Source: Deltaproteobacteria bacterium
GTDB lineage: Bacteria > Desulfobacterota_B > Binatia > UBA9968
Length of the DNA: 7,987 bases
Assembly (NCBI GenBank): GCA_016193385.1
Contig: JACPSF010000389.1
Span: forward strand, 1-7,987
Direction of reading: 5' to 3'
How positions within the stretch are numbered: position 1 is the stretch's first letter; each line of letters starts with the position of its first letter. Positions 1-6,544 of this stretch are shown piece after piece. The notes beneath the pieces were generated by a model. That model was given only the letters and a program-made list of their open reading frames with translations, had not been told where the DNA came from and ran no database searches. The position numbers were made by a program, and so were the translations under genes.

Positions 1-74
1 CATCAGGCTGTATAACGCCCTGAATTCACGCTGAATTTTCTATTGGGCCTGTGTATCCAAGTTGGCTGCGAAAC

Positions 75-117
75 GACAAAATTAGTTGTCTTCGACTAAA
101 TTTGACAAATTTTGTCA
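75..117. promoter_or_regulatory. Paired GACAA/TTGTC inverted repeats, candidate operator
   Basis: Two inverted repeats share the same half-site. The first is GACAA (75-79) with TTGTC (86-90), separated by 6 bases. The second is TGACAAA-T-TTTGTCA (103-117), a 15-bp palindrome with 7-bp arms. The second one overlaps the TTGACA -35 box of the likely ccm promoter, a position where a bound dimer would block RNA polymerase. The two GACAA half-sites start 29 bp apart. No regulator gene is in view, and I do not recognise the motif as the site of a named regulator. Confidence 0.4.
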
Positions 118-131
118 TCGTGGAGTAAAAA
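102..131 (+). promoter_or_regulatory. Putative sigma70-type promoter of the ccm operon
   Basis: A perfect -35 hexamer TTGACA (102-107) is followed after 18 bases by TAAAAA (126-131), which matches 4 of 6 positions of TATAAT. Transcription would start near 138 and leave a leader of about 145 nt before ccmC. It is the best promoter match upstream of the operon. The spacing is one base longer than ideal and the -10 box is imperfect, so this is an inference from sequence alone. Confidence 0.45.
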
Positions 132-145
132 GGCGATAAGTCCGT

Positions 146-232
146 CTCAAAGCAGAACGGCTTTGTCGATTTGAGCCCCGTTCTAAAAACCTCTAGGTGA
201 GTATTCGGCAGCGGGCTGGCATGCTCGTTTTT
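146..232 (+). promoter_or_regulatory. Leader with alternative hairpins and a weak terminator-like stem
   Basis: Three pairings overlap and exclude one another: CAAAGC (148-153) with GCTTTG (160-165), CTCAAA (146-151) with TTTGAG (170-175), and AGAACGG (154-160) with CCGTTCT (178-184). Further down, CGGGC (212-216) can pair with GCTCG (223-227, one G-U pair) around the loop TGGCAT, directly followed by TTTTT (228-232), which looks like a weak intrinsic terminator. A second T-tract lies at 246-253. The arrangement could allow attenuation before ccmC, but the stems are short. No known riboswitch was recognised. Confidence 0.25.
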
Positions 233-282
233 CCGGGTATTGATATTTTTTTTCTTTTCGTCATGATGGTAACGGTTTATCG

Positions 283-993
283 ATGGCCAGCTTCGTCGCA
301 CAATCGAAAGGGAGAGCAAGAAAGATCCTCGGAGGGCTGGCCCTTCTGTTCGTCCTACTCGGGCTCTACTGGGGCTTGGTTGAAGCCCCACCAGACGCTT
401 ACCAGGGCGAAGTTCAGCGCATCATGTACCTTCACATCCCAACCATCCTGATCGCCTACCTCTCTTTTTTTATCGTCTTCGTTGCGAGTTGCCTCTACCT
501 TTGGAAAAGAGAACGGCGGGACGACATCCTGGCCTATTCGGCCGCCGAGATCGGCATCCTCTTCACCGGCCTCACCATCATCGAAGGGTCGATCTGGGGT
601 AAACCCACCTGGGGGGTTTGGTGGACCTGGGATGCCCGGCTGACCTTAACCGCGATTCTTTTCCTTATTTTTACCGGCTACATGATTCTCAGATCTTTGA
701 TCGAAGATGAAAACCGGGGGGCCACCTGCGGCGCCGTTTTGGGCATCATCGGTTTCCTCGACATCCCCTTGATCCATATGTCGGTTTACTGGTGGCGGAC
801 CTTGCATCAGCCCCCCTCTATCCTTCGGCCGGACAAACTCCCGTGGGAAAACGTCCATCCCACCATGTTGATCGCTCTATCGATCAACTTCATCGCCTTT
901 ATCCTGCTCTATTTTTACCTGCTGGCGCTGCGCTTCCGGATCGGGGAGATGCGAGACGAAGTGAAAAAATTGAAACTCTACGGAGGGCAGTGA
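283..993 (+). CDS. ccmC: CcmC, heme-handling membrane protein of cytochrome c maturation
   Basis: CcmC is an inner-membrane protein that presents heme at the periplasmic face and drives its covalent attachment to CcmE. The product is 236 residues, normal for the family. It shows about six membrane segments (roughly 16-33, 54-73, 89-106, 121-139, 149-167 and 197-217). The tryptophan-rich heme motif [12 protein letters not shown] sits at 110-121, between the third and fourth segments. The two axial heme histidines are H51 (MYLHIP) and H175 (TLHQPPS), matching H60 and H184 of E. coli CcmC. The ATG at 283 is the first usable start after an in-frame TGA at 241-243, although its ribosome site is poor (only GGTAACGG upstream). 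It is the first gene of the operon as seen here, and its TGA overlaps the ATG of ccmD. No ccmA or ccmB precedes it. Confidence 0.97.
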   Translation: MASFVAQSKGRARKILGGLALLFVLLGLYWGLVEAPPDAYQGEVQRIMYLHIPTILIAYLSFFIVFVASCLYLWKRERRDDILAYSAAEIGILFTGLTIIEGSIWGKPTWGVWWTWDARLTLTAILFLIFTGYMILRSLIEDENRGATCGAVLGIIGFLDIPLIHMSVYWWRTLHQPPSILRPDKLPWENVHPTMLIALSINFIAFILLYFYLLALRFRIGEMRDEVKKLKLYGGQ

Positions 994-1136
994 TGGGACC
1001 TTGGGGATTCGTGTTTCTGGCCTATGGTATTGTTTGGAGCTGTCTCCTCCTTTACCTCTTCAGCCTTAAAAAGCGCCAGTGGAAAGCCGAGGCGGAACTC
1101 TTGCCGCTTCGTTCTAGTTCCTCTCCAAGAGGTTAA
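993..1136 (+). CDS. ccmD: CcmD-like small membrane protein
   Basis: This 47-residue protein starts [15 protein letters not shown], has one membrane segment (about 5-26), then a basic stretch (KKRQWK) and a polar tail. That is the usual CcmD layout: periplasmic N-terminus, one helix, charged cytoplasmic tail. CcmD associates with CcmC and CcmE and, in the E. coli system, is needed for release of holo-CcmE from the CcmABC complex. The start is set by a strong ribosome site (GGAGGG at 982-987, 5-base spacer) and by the TGATG overlap with the ccmC stop; the same frame is open further upstream, but there it lies inside ccmC. CcmD sequences are poorly conserved, so the call rests mainly on size, topology and position. 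Confidence 0.88.
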   Translation: MGPWGFVFLAYGIVWSCLLLYLFSLKKRQWKAEAELLPLRSSSSPRG

Positions 1137-1147
1137 GGAAGCAGCTC

Positions 1148-1198
1148 ATGGCGGAAATTAAGCTACCGGACCTCGTCTTGCCATGTTTTTTCTGCTAG
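1148..1198 (+). CDS. Possible 16-codon mini-ORF in the ccmD-ccmE gap
   Basis: The 92-bp gap between ccmD and ccmE holds an ATG at 1148 with AAGGA (1135-1139) 8 bases upstream. It encodes MAEIKLPDLVLPCFFC and then TAG. The peptide ends in a Cys-x-x-Cys pair. It may be a leader peptide for translational coupling, a decayed remnant, or chance. I know of no family for it, and an ORF this short has little statistical weight. Confidence 0.15.
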   Translation: MAEIKLPDLVLPCFFC

Positions 1199-1228
1199 AT
1201 TTCTGGGGTGAGTAAGGAGGCACGTGGG

Positions 1229-1675
1229 ATGACCAGACGCAGACGGTTTGTGATTGGCGGTATTATCATCCTCGCGGCGCTCACTTACCTCATCTATGGG
1301 GGCATGCGCCAGGCCATGGTCTATTTCGTTACTCCCTCTGAACTGAAAGGTCAGGAAACGCCGGTCAAAGATAGGTTTCTGCGCATGGGCGGGATGGTGG
1401 TCAAGGGATCGCTGTCCAAAGATCCCAAATCTCTCACCTACCGATTCGAGCTTAGCGACGGCGTCGAATCGGTGCCGGTCTACTTCAGCGGCATTCCCCC
1501 CGACCTTTTCGCCGAGGGAAAAGGAGCTGTCGTGGAAGGAAGGATGAGCGAGAACGGGGTTTTTCGCGCCACCACGATCATGGCGAAGCACGCAGAGGAA
1601 TACAGTCCTCCCAAGGAGGGTGAACCAGCCTATCCGCGCAGCTTTGTCCCCGCTCAGGGGGAGAAAGGCTCATGA
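1229..1675 (+). CDS. ccmE: CcmE, periplasmic heme chaperone
   Basis: CcmE is a membrane-anchored periplasmic beta-barrel (OB-fold) that carries heme covalently from CcmC to CcmF. The 148-residue product has a basic N-terminus (MTRRRR), one membrane anchor (about 7-23), and the typical core with GGMVVKGSL (54-62) and VPVYFSGIPPDLFAEGKGAVVEGR (82-105 region). The heme-attachment motif is KHAEEY, with H121 and Y125 matching the HxxxY of E. coli CcmE (H130/Y134). I chose the ATG at 1229 over an in-frame GTG at 1208 because a perfect AAGGAGG (1214-1220) lies 8 bases before it, and the GTG has no ribosome site. Its stop overlaps the ccmF start as ATGA at 1672-1675, implying translational coupling. 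Confidence 0.97.
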   Translation: MTRRRRFVIGGIIILAALTYLIYGGMRQAMVYFVTPSELKGQETPVKDRFLRMGGMVVKGSLSKDPKSLTYRFELSDGVESVPVYFSGIPPDLFAEGKGAVVEGRMSENGVFRATTIMAKHAEEYSPPKEGEPAYPRSFVPAQGEKGS

Positions 1676-3633
1676 CGGCAGCTATCGGCCACACCAGCAT
1701 CGTCATCGCGCTTTTCCTGGCCATTTGGGGAATCCTGGGGCCGGTCTTGGGGCCCCGAATTTTCCGTGATAGATATTTTGCCTCGCTTAGAGCCGGGATT
1801 TTAGGACAGTTCGTTTTAGTTACGCTGGCAAGCCTTTGTTTGATCTATGCATTGGTCACCACCGATTTTTCCATCCGGTACGTTGCCTTCAACACTACCC
1901 GTTCGACTCCCTTCTATTACCGGGTAACCGGGCTGTGGGGCGCTCTGGAAGGATCGTTGCTGCTGTGGGAGTGGATCCTGATCATCTTTTCGGGTCTGGT
2001 GGCGTGGATTTATAAAGAACGCCACGGGGACTTGATGCCCTGGGTGCTGATGGTATTGTCCATCATCTCGGCCTTTTTCCTTGCCGTCATAGCCTTTGCC
2101 TCCAACCCGTTTGAAAGTATTTTCCCCGTGCCCTTGGAGGGGCGCGGGCTGAATCCTCTCCTCGAAGACGCCAACATGATGACCCATCCGCCCTTGCTCT
2201 ATACCGGTTTCGTCGGACTGAGCATTCCCTATGCCTTCGCCATCGCTGCCTTGATCAATGGAAAACTCGATGAGGCCTGGATCGTCACCACGCGGCGGTG
2301 GACCATAACGGCATGGTTTTTCTTGACGATGGGCAACCTGGTGGGCGCCTGGTGGTCCTATCACGTGTTGGGTTGGGGCGGATACTGGGCATGGGATCCG
2401 GTTGAGAATGCAGCCTTCATGCCCTGGCTTCCGGCCACGGCCTTTCTTCACTCCATCCAGGTGCAAGAGCGCCGCCGCATGCTCAAAGTCTGGAACCTTT
2501 CTCTGATCATCATCGCTTTCAGCCTGACCATTTTCGGCACATTCCTGACCCGCTCCGGAATCCTCTCTTCCATTCACGCTTTCTCCTCTGGACCCGTGGG
2601 GATAATATTCCTCGTATTTCTCGCCTTTATTCTCCTGGGCTCCTTCGGCCTTTTGGCCTATCGCGCCGATCTGCTCAAAGGGCAACCGGAGCTGGATTCG
2701 GTCGTGAGCCGGGAATCGACTTTTCTCCTCAACAATGTCGTTCTGGTCTCCGCGCTCTTCACCATTTTTCTGGGAACTATTTTCCCCCTCATCTCTGAAG
2801 CCGTGGCCGGGGTTCAGGTCAGTGTCGGGGCCCCCTATTTCAACTCGGTCACAGTGCCTCTCTTCCTCCTCATGGTTTTTCTTATGGGCGTCGGCCCCAT
2901 GATCGCCTGGAGAAAAGCCTCCTGGGACAATCTCAAACGAAATTTTCTCTGGCCTTCGGTTGCTTCGCTGGTTTGTGCCCTCGCGCTTTTCATCTGGCGC
3001 GTGCGCGACTTTCTTCCCCTCCTCGGCTTTACGCTCTTGCTGTTCGTGGTCTTCACGATTCTTTTCGACACTGCGCTTGCGGTGCGCGCCCGAAGAAGAA
3101 TCGCCGGGGAAGGTATCGCAGCAGCCCTGGTAACCCTGGCCCGGCGCAACCAACGCCGCTATGGTGGGTTCGTCGTTCATTTGGGGGTAGTTCTGATCAT
3201 CATGGGGATTGCGGGCTCCATGGGCTATAGCGTCGAGCGAGAGGCTACGCTGCAAGTCGGCGAGGGTCTTTCGCTTGGGCGCTATCATATCCAGTTTGAG
3301 GGGCTGAAAGGGTCGCAACAACCCACGCACTTCCGCGTGGAAGGCGCTTTCAAGGTTTTCAACCAAGGCCATGAGGTCGAACTCCTTTCACCGGCCCTTA
3401 AGTTCTTTCCCACTCAGCAGTCGCCCGTGGGCCGCGCGGTCCATCGCAGCACGCTCAGCGAGGATCTCTACCTGATTCTTTCCGGCTTCAGCGAGGTGCA
3501 GCGAAACCAGGCTACTCTCAAAGTCCTTCTTCGACCGCTGGTGGCCTGGATGTGGATTGGCGGCCTGGTCATCGTTCTAGGCACCATCGTGGCCGTCTGG
3601 CCGGTCCGGCAGAAAGGAGGAAGGCAGAAGTAA
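1672..3633 (+). CDS. ccmF: CcmF, cytochrome c heme lyase subunit
   Basis: CcmF is the large membrane protein that takes heme from holo-CcmE and, with CcmH, ligates it to the CXXCH motif of apocytochrome c. The 653-residue length and many hydrophobic segments fit the family. The WWD domain is at about 227-246 (WWSYHVLGWGGYWAWDPVEN). The four conserved histidines are H172 (MMTHPPLLY), H260 (FLHSIQ), H302 (SIHAF) and H503 (VVHLGV), corresponding to H173, H261, H303 and H491 of E. coli. A large periplasmic loop (about 518-620) precedes the last membrane helix (about 625-643), and the C-terminus is basic. GGGGGAG (1657-1663) is 8 bases before the start, which overlaps the ccmE stop. No damaged residues were seen. 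Confidence 0.98.
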   Translation: MTAAIGHTSIVIALFLAIWGILGPVLGPRIFRDRYFASLRAGILGQFVLVTLASLCLIYALVTTDFSIRYVAFNTTRSTPFYYRVTGLWGALEGSLLLWEWILIIFSGLVAWIYKERHGDLMPWVLMVLSIISAFFLAVIAFASNPFESIFPVPLEGRGLNPLLEDANMMTHPPLLYTGFVGLSIPYAFAIAALINGKLDEAWIVTTRRWTITAWFFLTMGNLVGAWWSYHVLGWGGYWAWDPVENAAFMPWLPATAFLHSIQVQERRRMLKVWNLSLIIIAFSLTIFGTFLTRSGILSSIHAFSSGPVGIIFLVFLAFILLGSFGLLAYRADLLKGQPELDSVVSRESTFLLNNVVLVSALFTIFLGTIFPLISEAVAGVQVSVGAPYFNSVTVPLFLLMVFLMGVGPMIAWRKASWDNLKRNFLWPSVASLVCALALFIWRVRDFLPLLGFTLLLFVVFTILFDTALAVRARRRIAGEGIAAALVTLARRNQRRYGGFVVHLGVVLIIMGIAGSMGYSVEREATLQVGEGLSLGRYHIQFEGLKGSQQPTHFRVEGAFKVFNQGHEVELLSPALKFFPTQQSPVGRAVHRSTLSEDLYLILSGFSEVQRNQATLKVLLRPLVAWMWIGGLVIVLGTIVAVWPVRQKGGRQK

Positions 3634-3634
3634 G

Positions 3635-4201
3635 ATGCCTTGGCGTCGCATCATCGTCACCTTTGCGGTTCTCCTCCCGCTCATCGGGATCCTTGCCTAT
3701 GGCTTCAATCGTGATCCGCGATACATCAATTCCCCCTTGATCGGGCGCCAGGCCCCGCCTTTCACCTTAACCCTTTTCGACGGCAAAAAACTCAGCCTCG
3801 ATGATCTTCGAGGCAAAGCTGTTTTTCTCAACTTCTGGGCCTCGTGGTGCCCCCCTTGCAGGGCTGAGGCCAGAGATCTGGAAGCCGCATGGCAACAATT
3901 GAAGGATACGGATGCGGTCTTTCTCGGCATCGATATCCAGGACACGGAAAAAGACGCGCTGGCTTTCATCCGGGAATTCAACGTTACCTATCCGAACGGC
4001 CGCGACGCCGCCGGGAAAATAGCCGTCGACTATGGCGTATGGGGAATTCCGGAAAGTTTTTTTATCGACCCCCAGGGCAGGATCACCTACAAGCACGTCG
4101 GAGGCATCGGACCGCAAATCGTAACGGCCAAATTGGAAGAGGCGGGCCGTGGAGTCGTGACCGCAAAAGAAGGCAAGGGAGCCTACCAGTCTATTAGATA
4201 A
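3635..4201 (+). CDS. ccmG: CcmG/DsbE, membrane-tethered thioredoxin of cytochrome c maturation
   Basis: CcmG is a periplasmic thiol-disulfide oxidoreductase, facing outward from an N-terminal anchor, that reduces apocytochrome and CcmH thiols. The 188-residue protein has a membrane anchor at about 5-23 and a thioredoxin fold from about 36. The active site is FWASWCPPCR with C72 and C75, and the cis-proline is P139 in GVWGIPESFFID, which matches the GVYGAPETF signature of CcmG. The start is one base after the ccmF stop. AAGGAGG (3614-3620) is 14 bases upstream and a second AAGG (3621-3624) is 10 bases upstream. The tail after the fold (about 172-188) is slightly longer than in many relatives. 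Other TlpA/ResA-type thioredoxins share the fold; position inside the ccm operon decides the name. Confidence 0.96.
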   Translation: MPWRRIIVTFAVLLPLIGILAYGFNRDPRYINSPLIGRQAPPFTLTLFDGKKLSLDDLRGKAVFLNFWASWCPPCRAEARDLEAAWQQLKDTDAVFLGIDIQDTEKDALAFIREFNVTYPNGRDAAGKIAVDYGVWGIPESFFIDPQGRITYKHVGGIGPQIVTAKLEEAGRGVVTAKEGKGAYQSIR

Positions 4202-4207
4202 GCCGCG

Positions 4208-5902
4208 ATGAAGAGATACCTCATATTGATCTTTTTTCTTCTGAGCCCGCAAGTAGCTCTCTCGGCCCAGACGGGCGATTTGGACCAACAGGCGCACAGC
4301 ATTGCGGCTGAACTCCGCTGCGTGGTCTGTCAAAATCTTTCCGTTGCAGACTCTCCGTCGGAGATGGCGCAGCAGATGCGCGGGATCATTCGCGAGCAGC
4401 TTCAGGCAGGCAAAACTCGGGAGGAGATCAAGGCCTACTTCGTGTCCAAATACGGCGAATGGGTGCTCCTGGCGCCGACACCCAAGGGCTTCAGTCTGCT
4501 GCTCTGGGTTCTGCCGTACATTGTAGCAGGGGCAGGCCTATTTTTTGTCATCCTAGTGATCCGGCGTTGGGTGCGCCAAAAAAATAGCGTACAAGCCAAA
4601 AAGGCCGATCCCGCGCTCATCGAGCGCGTCCAGCGGGACGTGGCAACGGCGGGAGCTTCGGATTTCGAACTGGAGGAAGGAGGTGTCCCTTCTCCCCTTC
4701 TGCAGGAGCGGACCAGGCTTTACGCGGATCTCAAAGAGCTTGAGTTCGATTACCAGGCGGGAAAGCTTTCTGAGGCCGATTACCGGGATCTCCGGTCGAG
4801 CCTAGAAACCCAAGCCGCCGTGGTGCTGAGCGAGCTGGAGTTATCGGCCCGGTCACCCTCCGGCGCGCAGGCAGTGGCGGCCAAGAAAAAACCGGCGCCA
4901 GAGAAAGAAGCAGCTAAGGTGAAGAGAGCCTCTCGTCCGGGTTGGCAGCTAGCCGCAGGCGGAGTCTTTCTTCTGCTCTTCGGCCTTACGTTGGGAGTCC
5001 TCTTAACCCGGTCGTTGCGACCACGAGCCTCAGAACAAGATAACGTGACCGGCGACTTCCTCACCGGCACCGGCCCCGGAGGCGTCGCTGACCGCTCGAG
5101 AACAATGGAGACAGGGATGGGAGCGGTGTCAGCCAAGGATATTCCGGCCCTTCTGGCTCAGGGCAGGGCCGCCTATGAACGCCAAGAATGGGCGAAGGCC
5201 ATTGAGGTCTTCAAAAAAACCCTTTCGGTCGATTCGAACCAGCCCGAGGCCCATACCTATATGGGGTTGATTCTCGCTCAGGCCGGCCACGCAGACGGAG
5301 CCCTTTTGGCCTTTGATCGCGCCCTTGCTGCCAACCCCGATTTTCCCCTTGCCCTTTGGGGGAAAGGGATGCTTCTTTACCGCGCTAAGGAGGACTTCAC
5401 TGGCTCACAACAGACATTGCAGAAGCTAGTCAACCTCATGCCTCCCGGGGCGGAGAAGACAGAGGTCGAGAAGACCCTTACCGAACTCGCCGCTTTGAAA
5501 GGCAAAGGCAAGCAGGCTGTAAAAAAGGCCGAGGCTAGCCCGACTGTGTCCCAGCCGCAACAAATAAACGGGGTTGTCTCTATCGACCCGAAGCTGAAGG
5601 AAAAGATCAACAACCGGGCTGTCCTGTTTATTATCGTGCGCTCAGGAAACACGTCCGCGGGCCCGCCTCTGGCCGTCAAGAGAATCGACCAACCGAGCTT
5701 CCCTCTCAACTACTCAATCGGCCCGCAGGATGTCATGACACCAGGGGTCTCGTTGTCCGGGGAGGTTTTTATTTCCGCTCGTCTGGATCAAGACGGGAAT
5801 GCCATGACGAGGGAAGCGGGAAACCTGGCGGGAGAATATCGGAAAAACCCGGCGAAGGTCGGGGCGCAGAAGGTCGAGATTGTCCTCGACCGCGTTATGT
5901 AG
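4208..5902 (+). CDS. ccmH: CcmH-CcmI fusion: apocytochrome thiol reductase plus TPR chaperone
   Basis: This 564-residue protein joins two assembly factors. Residues 1-125 are CcmH: a signal peptide (about 1-20), the redox motif LRCVVCQN with C38 and C41, the SKYGEWVLLAPTPKG signature (80-94) and a membrane helix (about 97-119). Residues 120-245 form a charged, probably cytoplasmic, loop with a predicted coiled coil (LLQERTRLYADLKELEFDY from 164, then KLSEADYRDLRSSLE), typical of the CcmI N-terminal region. A second helix spans about 246-267. TPR-like repeats lie at about 312-425 (EWAKAIEVFKKTLSVDSNQPEA and the following repeat), and a CcmI C-terminal beta domain at about 452-564 (PLAVKRIDQPSFPLNYSIGP). 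CcmH handles apocytochrome thiols and CcmI binds the apocytochrome tail. It starts 6 bases after ccmG with a weak ribosome site, suggesting coupled translation. E. coli CcmH is also a CcmH/CcmI fusion but is shorter (about 350 residues). Confidence 0.95.
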   Translation: MKRYLILIFFLLSPQVALSAQTGDLDQQAHSIAAELRCVVCQNLSVADSPSEMAQQMRGIIREQLQAGKTREEIKAYFVSKYGEWVLLAPTPKGFSLLLWVLPYIVAGAGLFFVILVIRRWVRQKNSVQAKKADPALIERVQRDVATAGASDFELEEGGVPSPLLQERTRLYADLKELEFDYQAGKLSEADYRDLRSSLETQAAVVLSELELSARSPSGAQAVAAKKKPAPEKEAAKVKRASRPGWQLAAGGVFLLLFGLTLGVLLTRSLRPRASEQDNVTGDFLTGTGPGGVADRSRTMETGMGAVSAKDIPALLAQGRAAYERQEWAKAIEVFKKTLSVDSNQPEAHTYMGLILAQAGHADGALLAFDRALAANPDFPLALWGKGMLLYRAKEDFTGSQQTLQKLVNLMPPGAEKTEVEKTLTELAALKGKGKQAVKKAEASPTVSQPQQINGVVSIDPKLKEKINNRAVLFIIVRSGNTSAGPPLAVKRIDQPSFPLNYSIGPQDVMTPGVSLSGEVFISARLDQDGNAMTREAGNLAGEYRKNPAKVGAQKVEIVLDRVM

Positions 5903-5924
5903 GCATAAAAAGCTCAGGCGCGTC

Positions 5925-5952
5925 TCCCCTTAGAAGAGCCAAGGGGATTTTT
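5925..5952 (+). terminator. Rho-independent terminator of the ccm operon
   Basis: TCCCCTT (5925-5931) pairs perfectly with AAGGGGA (5941-5947) around a 9-base loop, and TTTTT (5948-5952) follows directly. It sits 22 bp after the ccmH-ccmI stop, the expected place for the end of the operon transcript. Confidence 0.8.
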
Positions 5953-6167
5953 CGGCAACCAACCACATAAATCCCATCGATTTCGTTAATCTGCCATTCT
6001 TCATGTATCCAATTCCGACTAGTATCTCACCCATGAGCTGGTTTGCGAAGTTTCGGTCAGCGAATGTTTCTGACCTTCCTTCGTCTATGTAAGTTGACGA
6101 TAGGTAGGGCAGAAGGGAACATGAAAGTTGCCGCCAGCCCCGGCGTTGTTTGGCGGGCACAAATTTC
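5953..6167. other. Intergenic stretch without a recognised gene
   Basis: This is a lower-GC stretch after the ccm terminator. The minus strand is open from a GTG at 6160 to 5930 (76 codons), but the product has no recognised motif, no clear ribosome site, and its end runs across the terminator stem. A different minus-strand frame has a short protein-like run (WQINEIDGIYVVGCR, about 5995-5950) that stops within about 20 codons upstream. Together these may be traces of a decayed minus-strand gene, or chance. No RNA gene was seen. Confidence 0.3.
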
Positions 6168-6196
6168 TTGACAAGTTAGGCTAGGAGGTGGATATT
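6168..6196 (+). promoter_or_regulatory. Possible sigma70 promoter before the small-gene pair
   Basis: TTGACA (6168-6173) is followed after 17 bases by GATATT (6191-6196, 4 of 6 matches to TATAAT). Transcription would begin near 6203, giving a leader of about 110 nt for the 75-residue gene at 6315. The -10 box lies inside the start region of the broken gene at 6188, so this promoter could serve only the downstream gene and may have arisen after that gene decayed. Confidence 0.35.
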
Positions 6197-6309
6197 CCAA
6201 CCGATGTTCGCCTAAGAAGTGGCGCAGTGCATCGAGCTGAGATACACTGGTATGAGGCGCCCACGGGATTGGAAAAGTGAAATTTAAGATTAAGGAATTC
6301 TTGGATTAG
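6188..6309 (+). pseudogene. Small (about 40-residue) gene broken by an apparent frameshift
   Basis: From the GTG at 6188 one frame reads DIPTDVRLRSGAVHRAEIHW then YEA (to 6259) before running to a TGA at 6278-6280. A second frame from 6262 reads HGIGKVKFKIKEFLD and stops at TAG 6307-6309. Joined, they make one coherent short protein whose centre, HWYEA-HGIG, resembles from memory a recurring family of very short uncharacterised proteins. The two frames differ by the two bases 6260-6261, consistent with a 2-base insertion (or loss of one base). The restored gene would end 5 bases before the ATG at 6315, as in a two-gene operon. The start is also doubtful: AGGAGG (6183-6188) overlaps the GTG, an in-frame TAG lies at 6182, and no ATG is in frame. 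A sequencing error could mimic the frameshift. Confidence 0.5.
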
Positions 6310-6314
6310 CACAC

Positions 6315-6542
6315 ATGAAACATCATAAGAAGCAGTTTGCGATCTGTGTCCGGAACGAAGGGGCTGAAGATCTAGAGATCAGGAAGGTTTACCAGATTCT
6401 TCCCGATGCACGCGCCGCCAAGGATAAGTACATCAGGGTTATTGACGAATCCGGCGAGGACTACCTCTACCCCGCAGATTATTTCGTCCCATTGACGCTT
6501 CCACGCGAGGTGGAGCGTGCCCTTTCGGCTGCTACACGTTAA
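6315..6542 (+). CDS. Conserved-looking small protein of unknown function (75 residues)
   Basis: The product is soluble, with no signal or membrane segment. It begins with a basic stretch (MKHHKKQ), followed by a likely small beta-rich domain: FAICVRNEGAEDLEIRKVYQ, ILPDARAAKDKYIRVIDESG, EDYLYPADYFVPLTLP, then a short helix (REVERALSAATR). The pattern of a Val/Ile-rich first strand, LEIRKVYQILPD, RVIDESGEDYLYPADYF and a closing helix recalls, from memory, small uncharacterised proteins found in many bacteria; I cannot name a family. The ATG has only a weak ribosome site (GGA at 6303-6305), suggesting coupling to the broken gene just upstream. Codon pattern and a clean start-to-stop frame support a real gene. 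Function unknown. Confidence 0.75.
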   Translation: MKHHKKQFAICVRNEGAEDLEIRKVYQILPDARAAKDKYIRVIDESGEDYLYPADYFVPLTLPREVERALSAATR

Positions 6543-6544
6543 AA

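Noticed and set aside
197..451. 84-codon + strand frame starting before ccmC
   Set aside because: It runs into ccmC in another frame, loses any protein-like pattern after the hydrophobic start, and has no ribosome site.
1208..1228. Upstream GTG start for ccmE
   Set aside because: No ribosome site precedes it, while AAGGAGG is ideally placed for the ATG at 1229, which gives the usual CcmE N-terminus.
1816..3372. Long open frame (518 codons) on the minus strand opposite ccmF
   Set aside because: The product is rich in charged residues, Gly, His and Gln with no domain or membrane pattern, as expected for antisense of a strongly biased membrane protein gene. ccmF on the + strand is certain.
3767..4333. 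188-codon minus-strand frame across ccmG and ccmH
   Set aside because: It is antisense to two certain genes and has no recognisable motif.
5930..6160. 76-codon minus-strand frame after the ccm operon
   Set aside because: There is no recognised motif or ribosome site, and its end overlaps the terminator stem. Kept only as a comment on the intergenic stretch.
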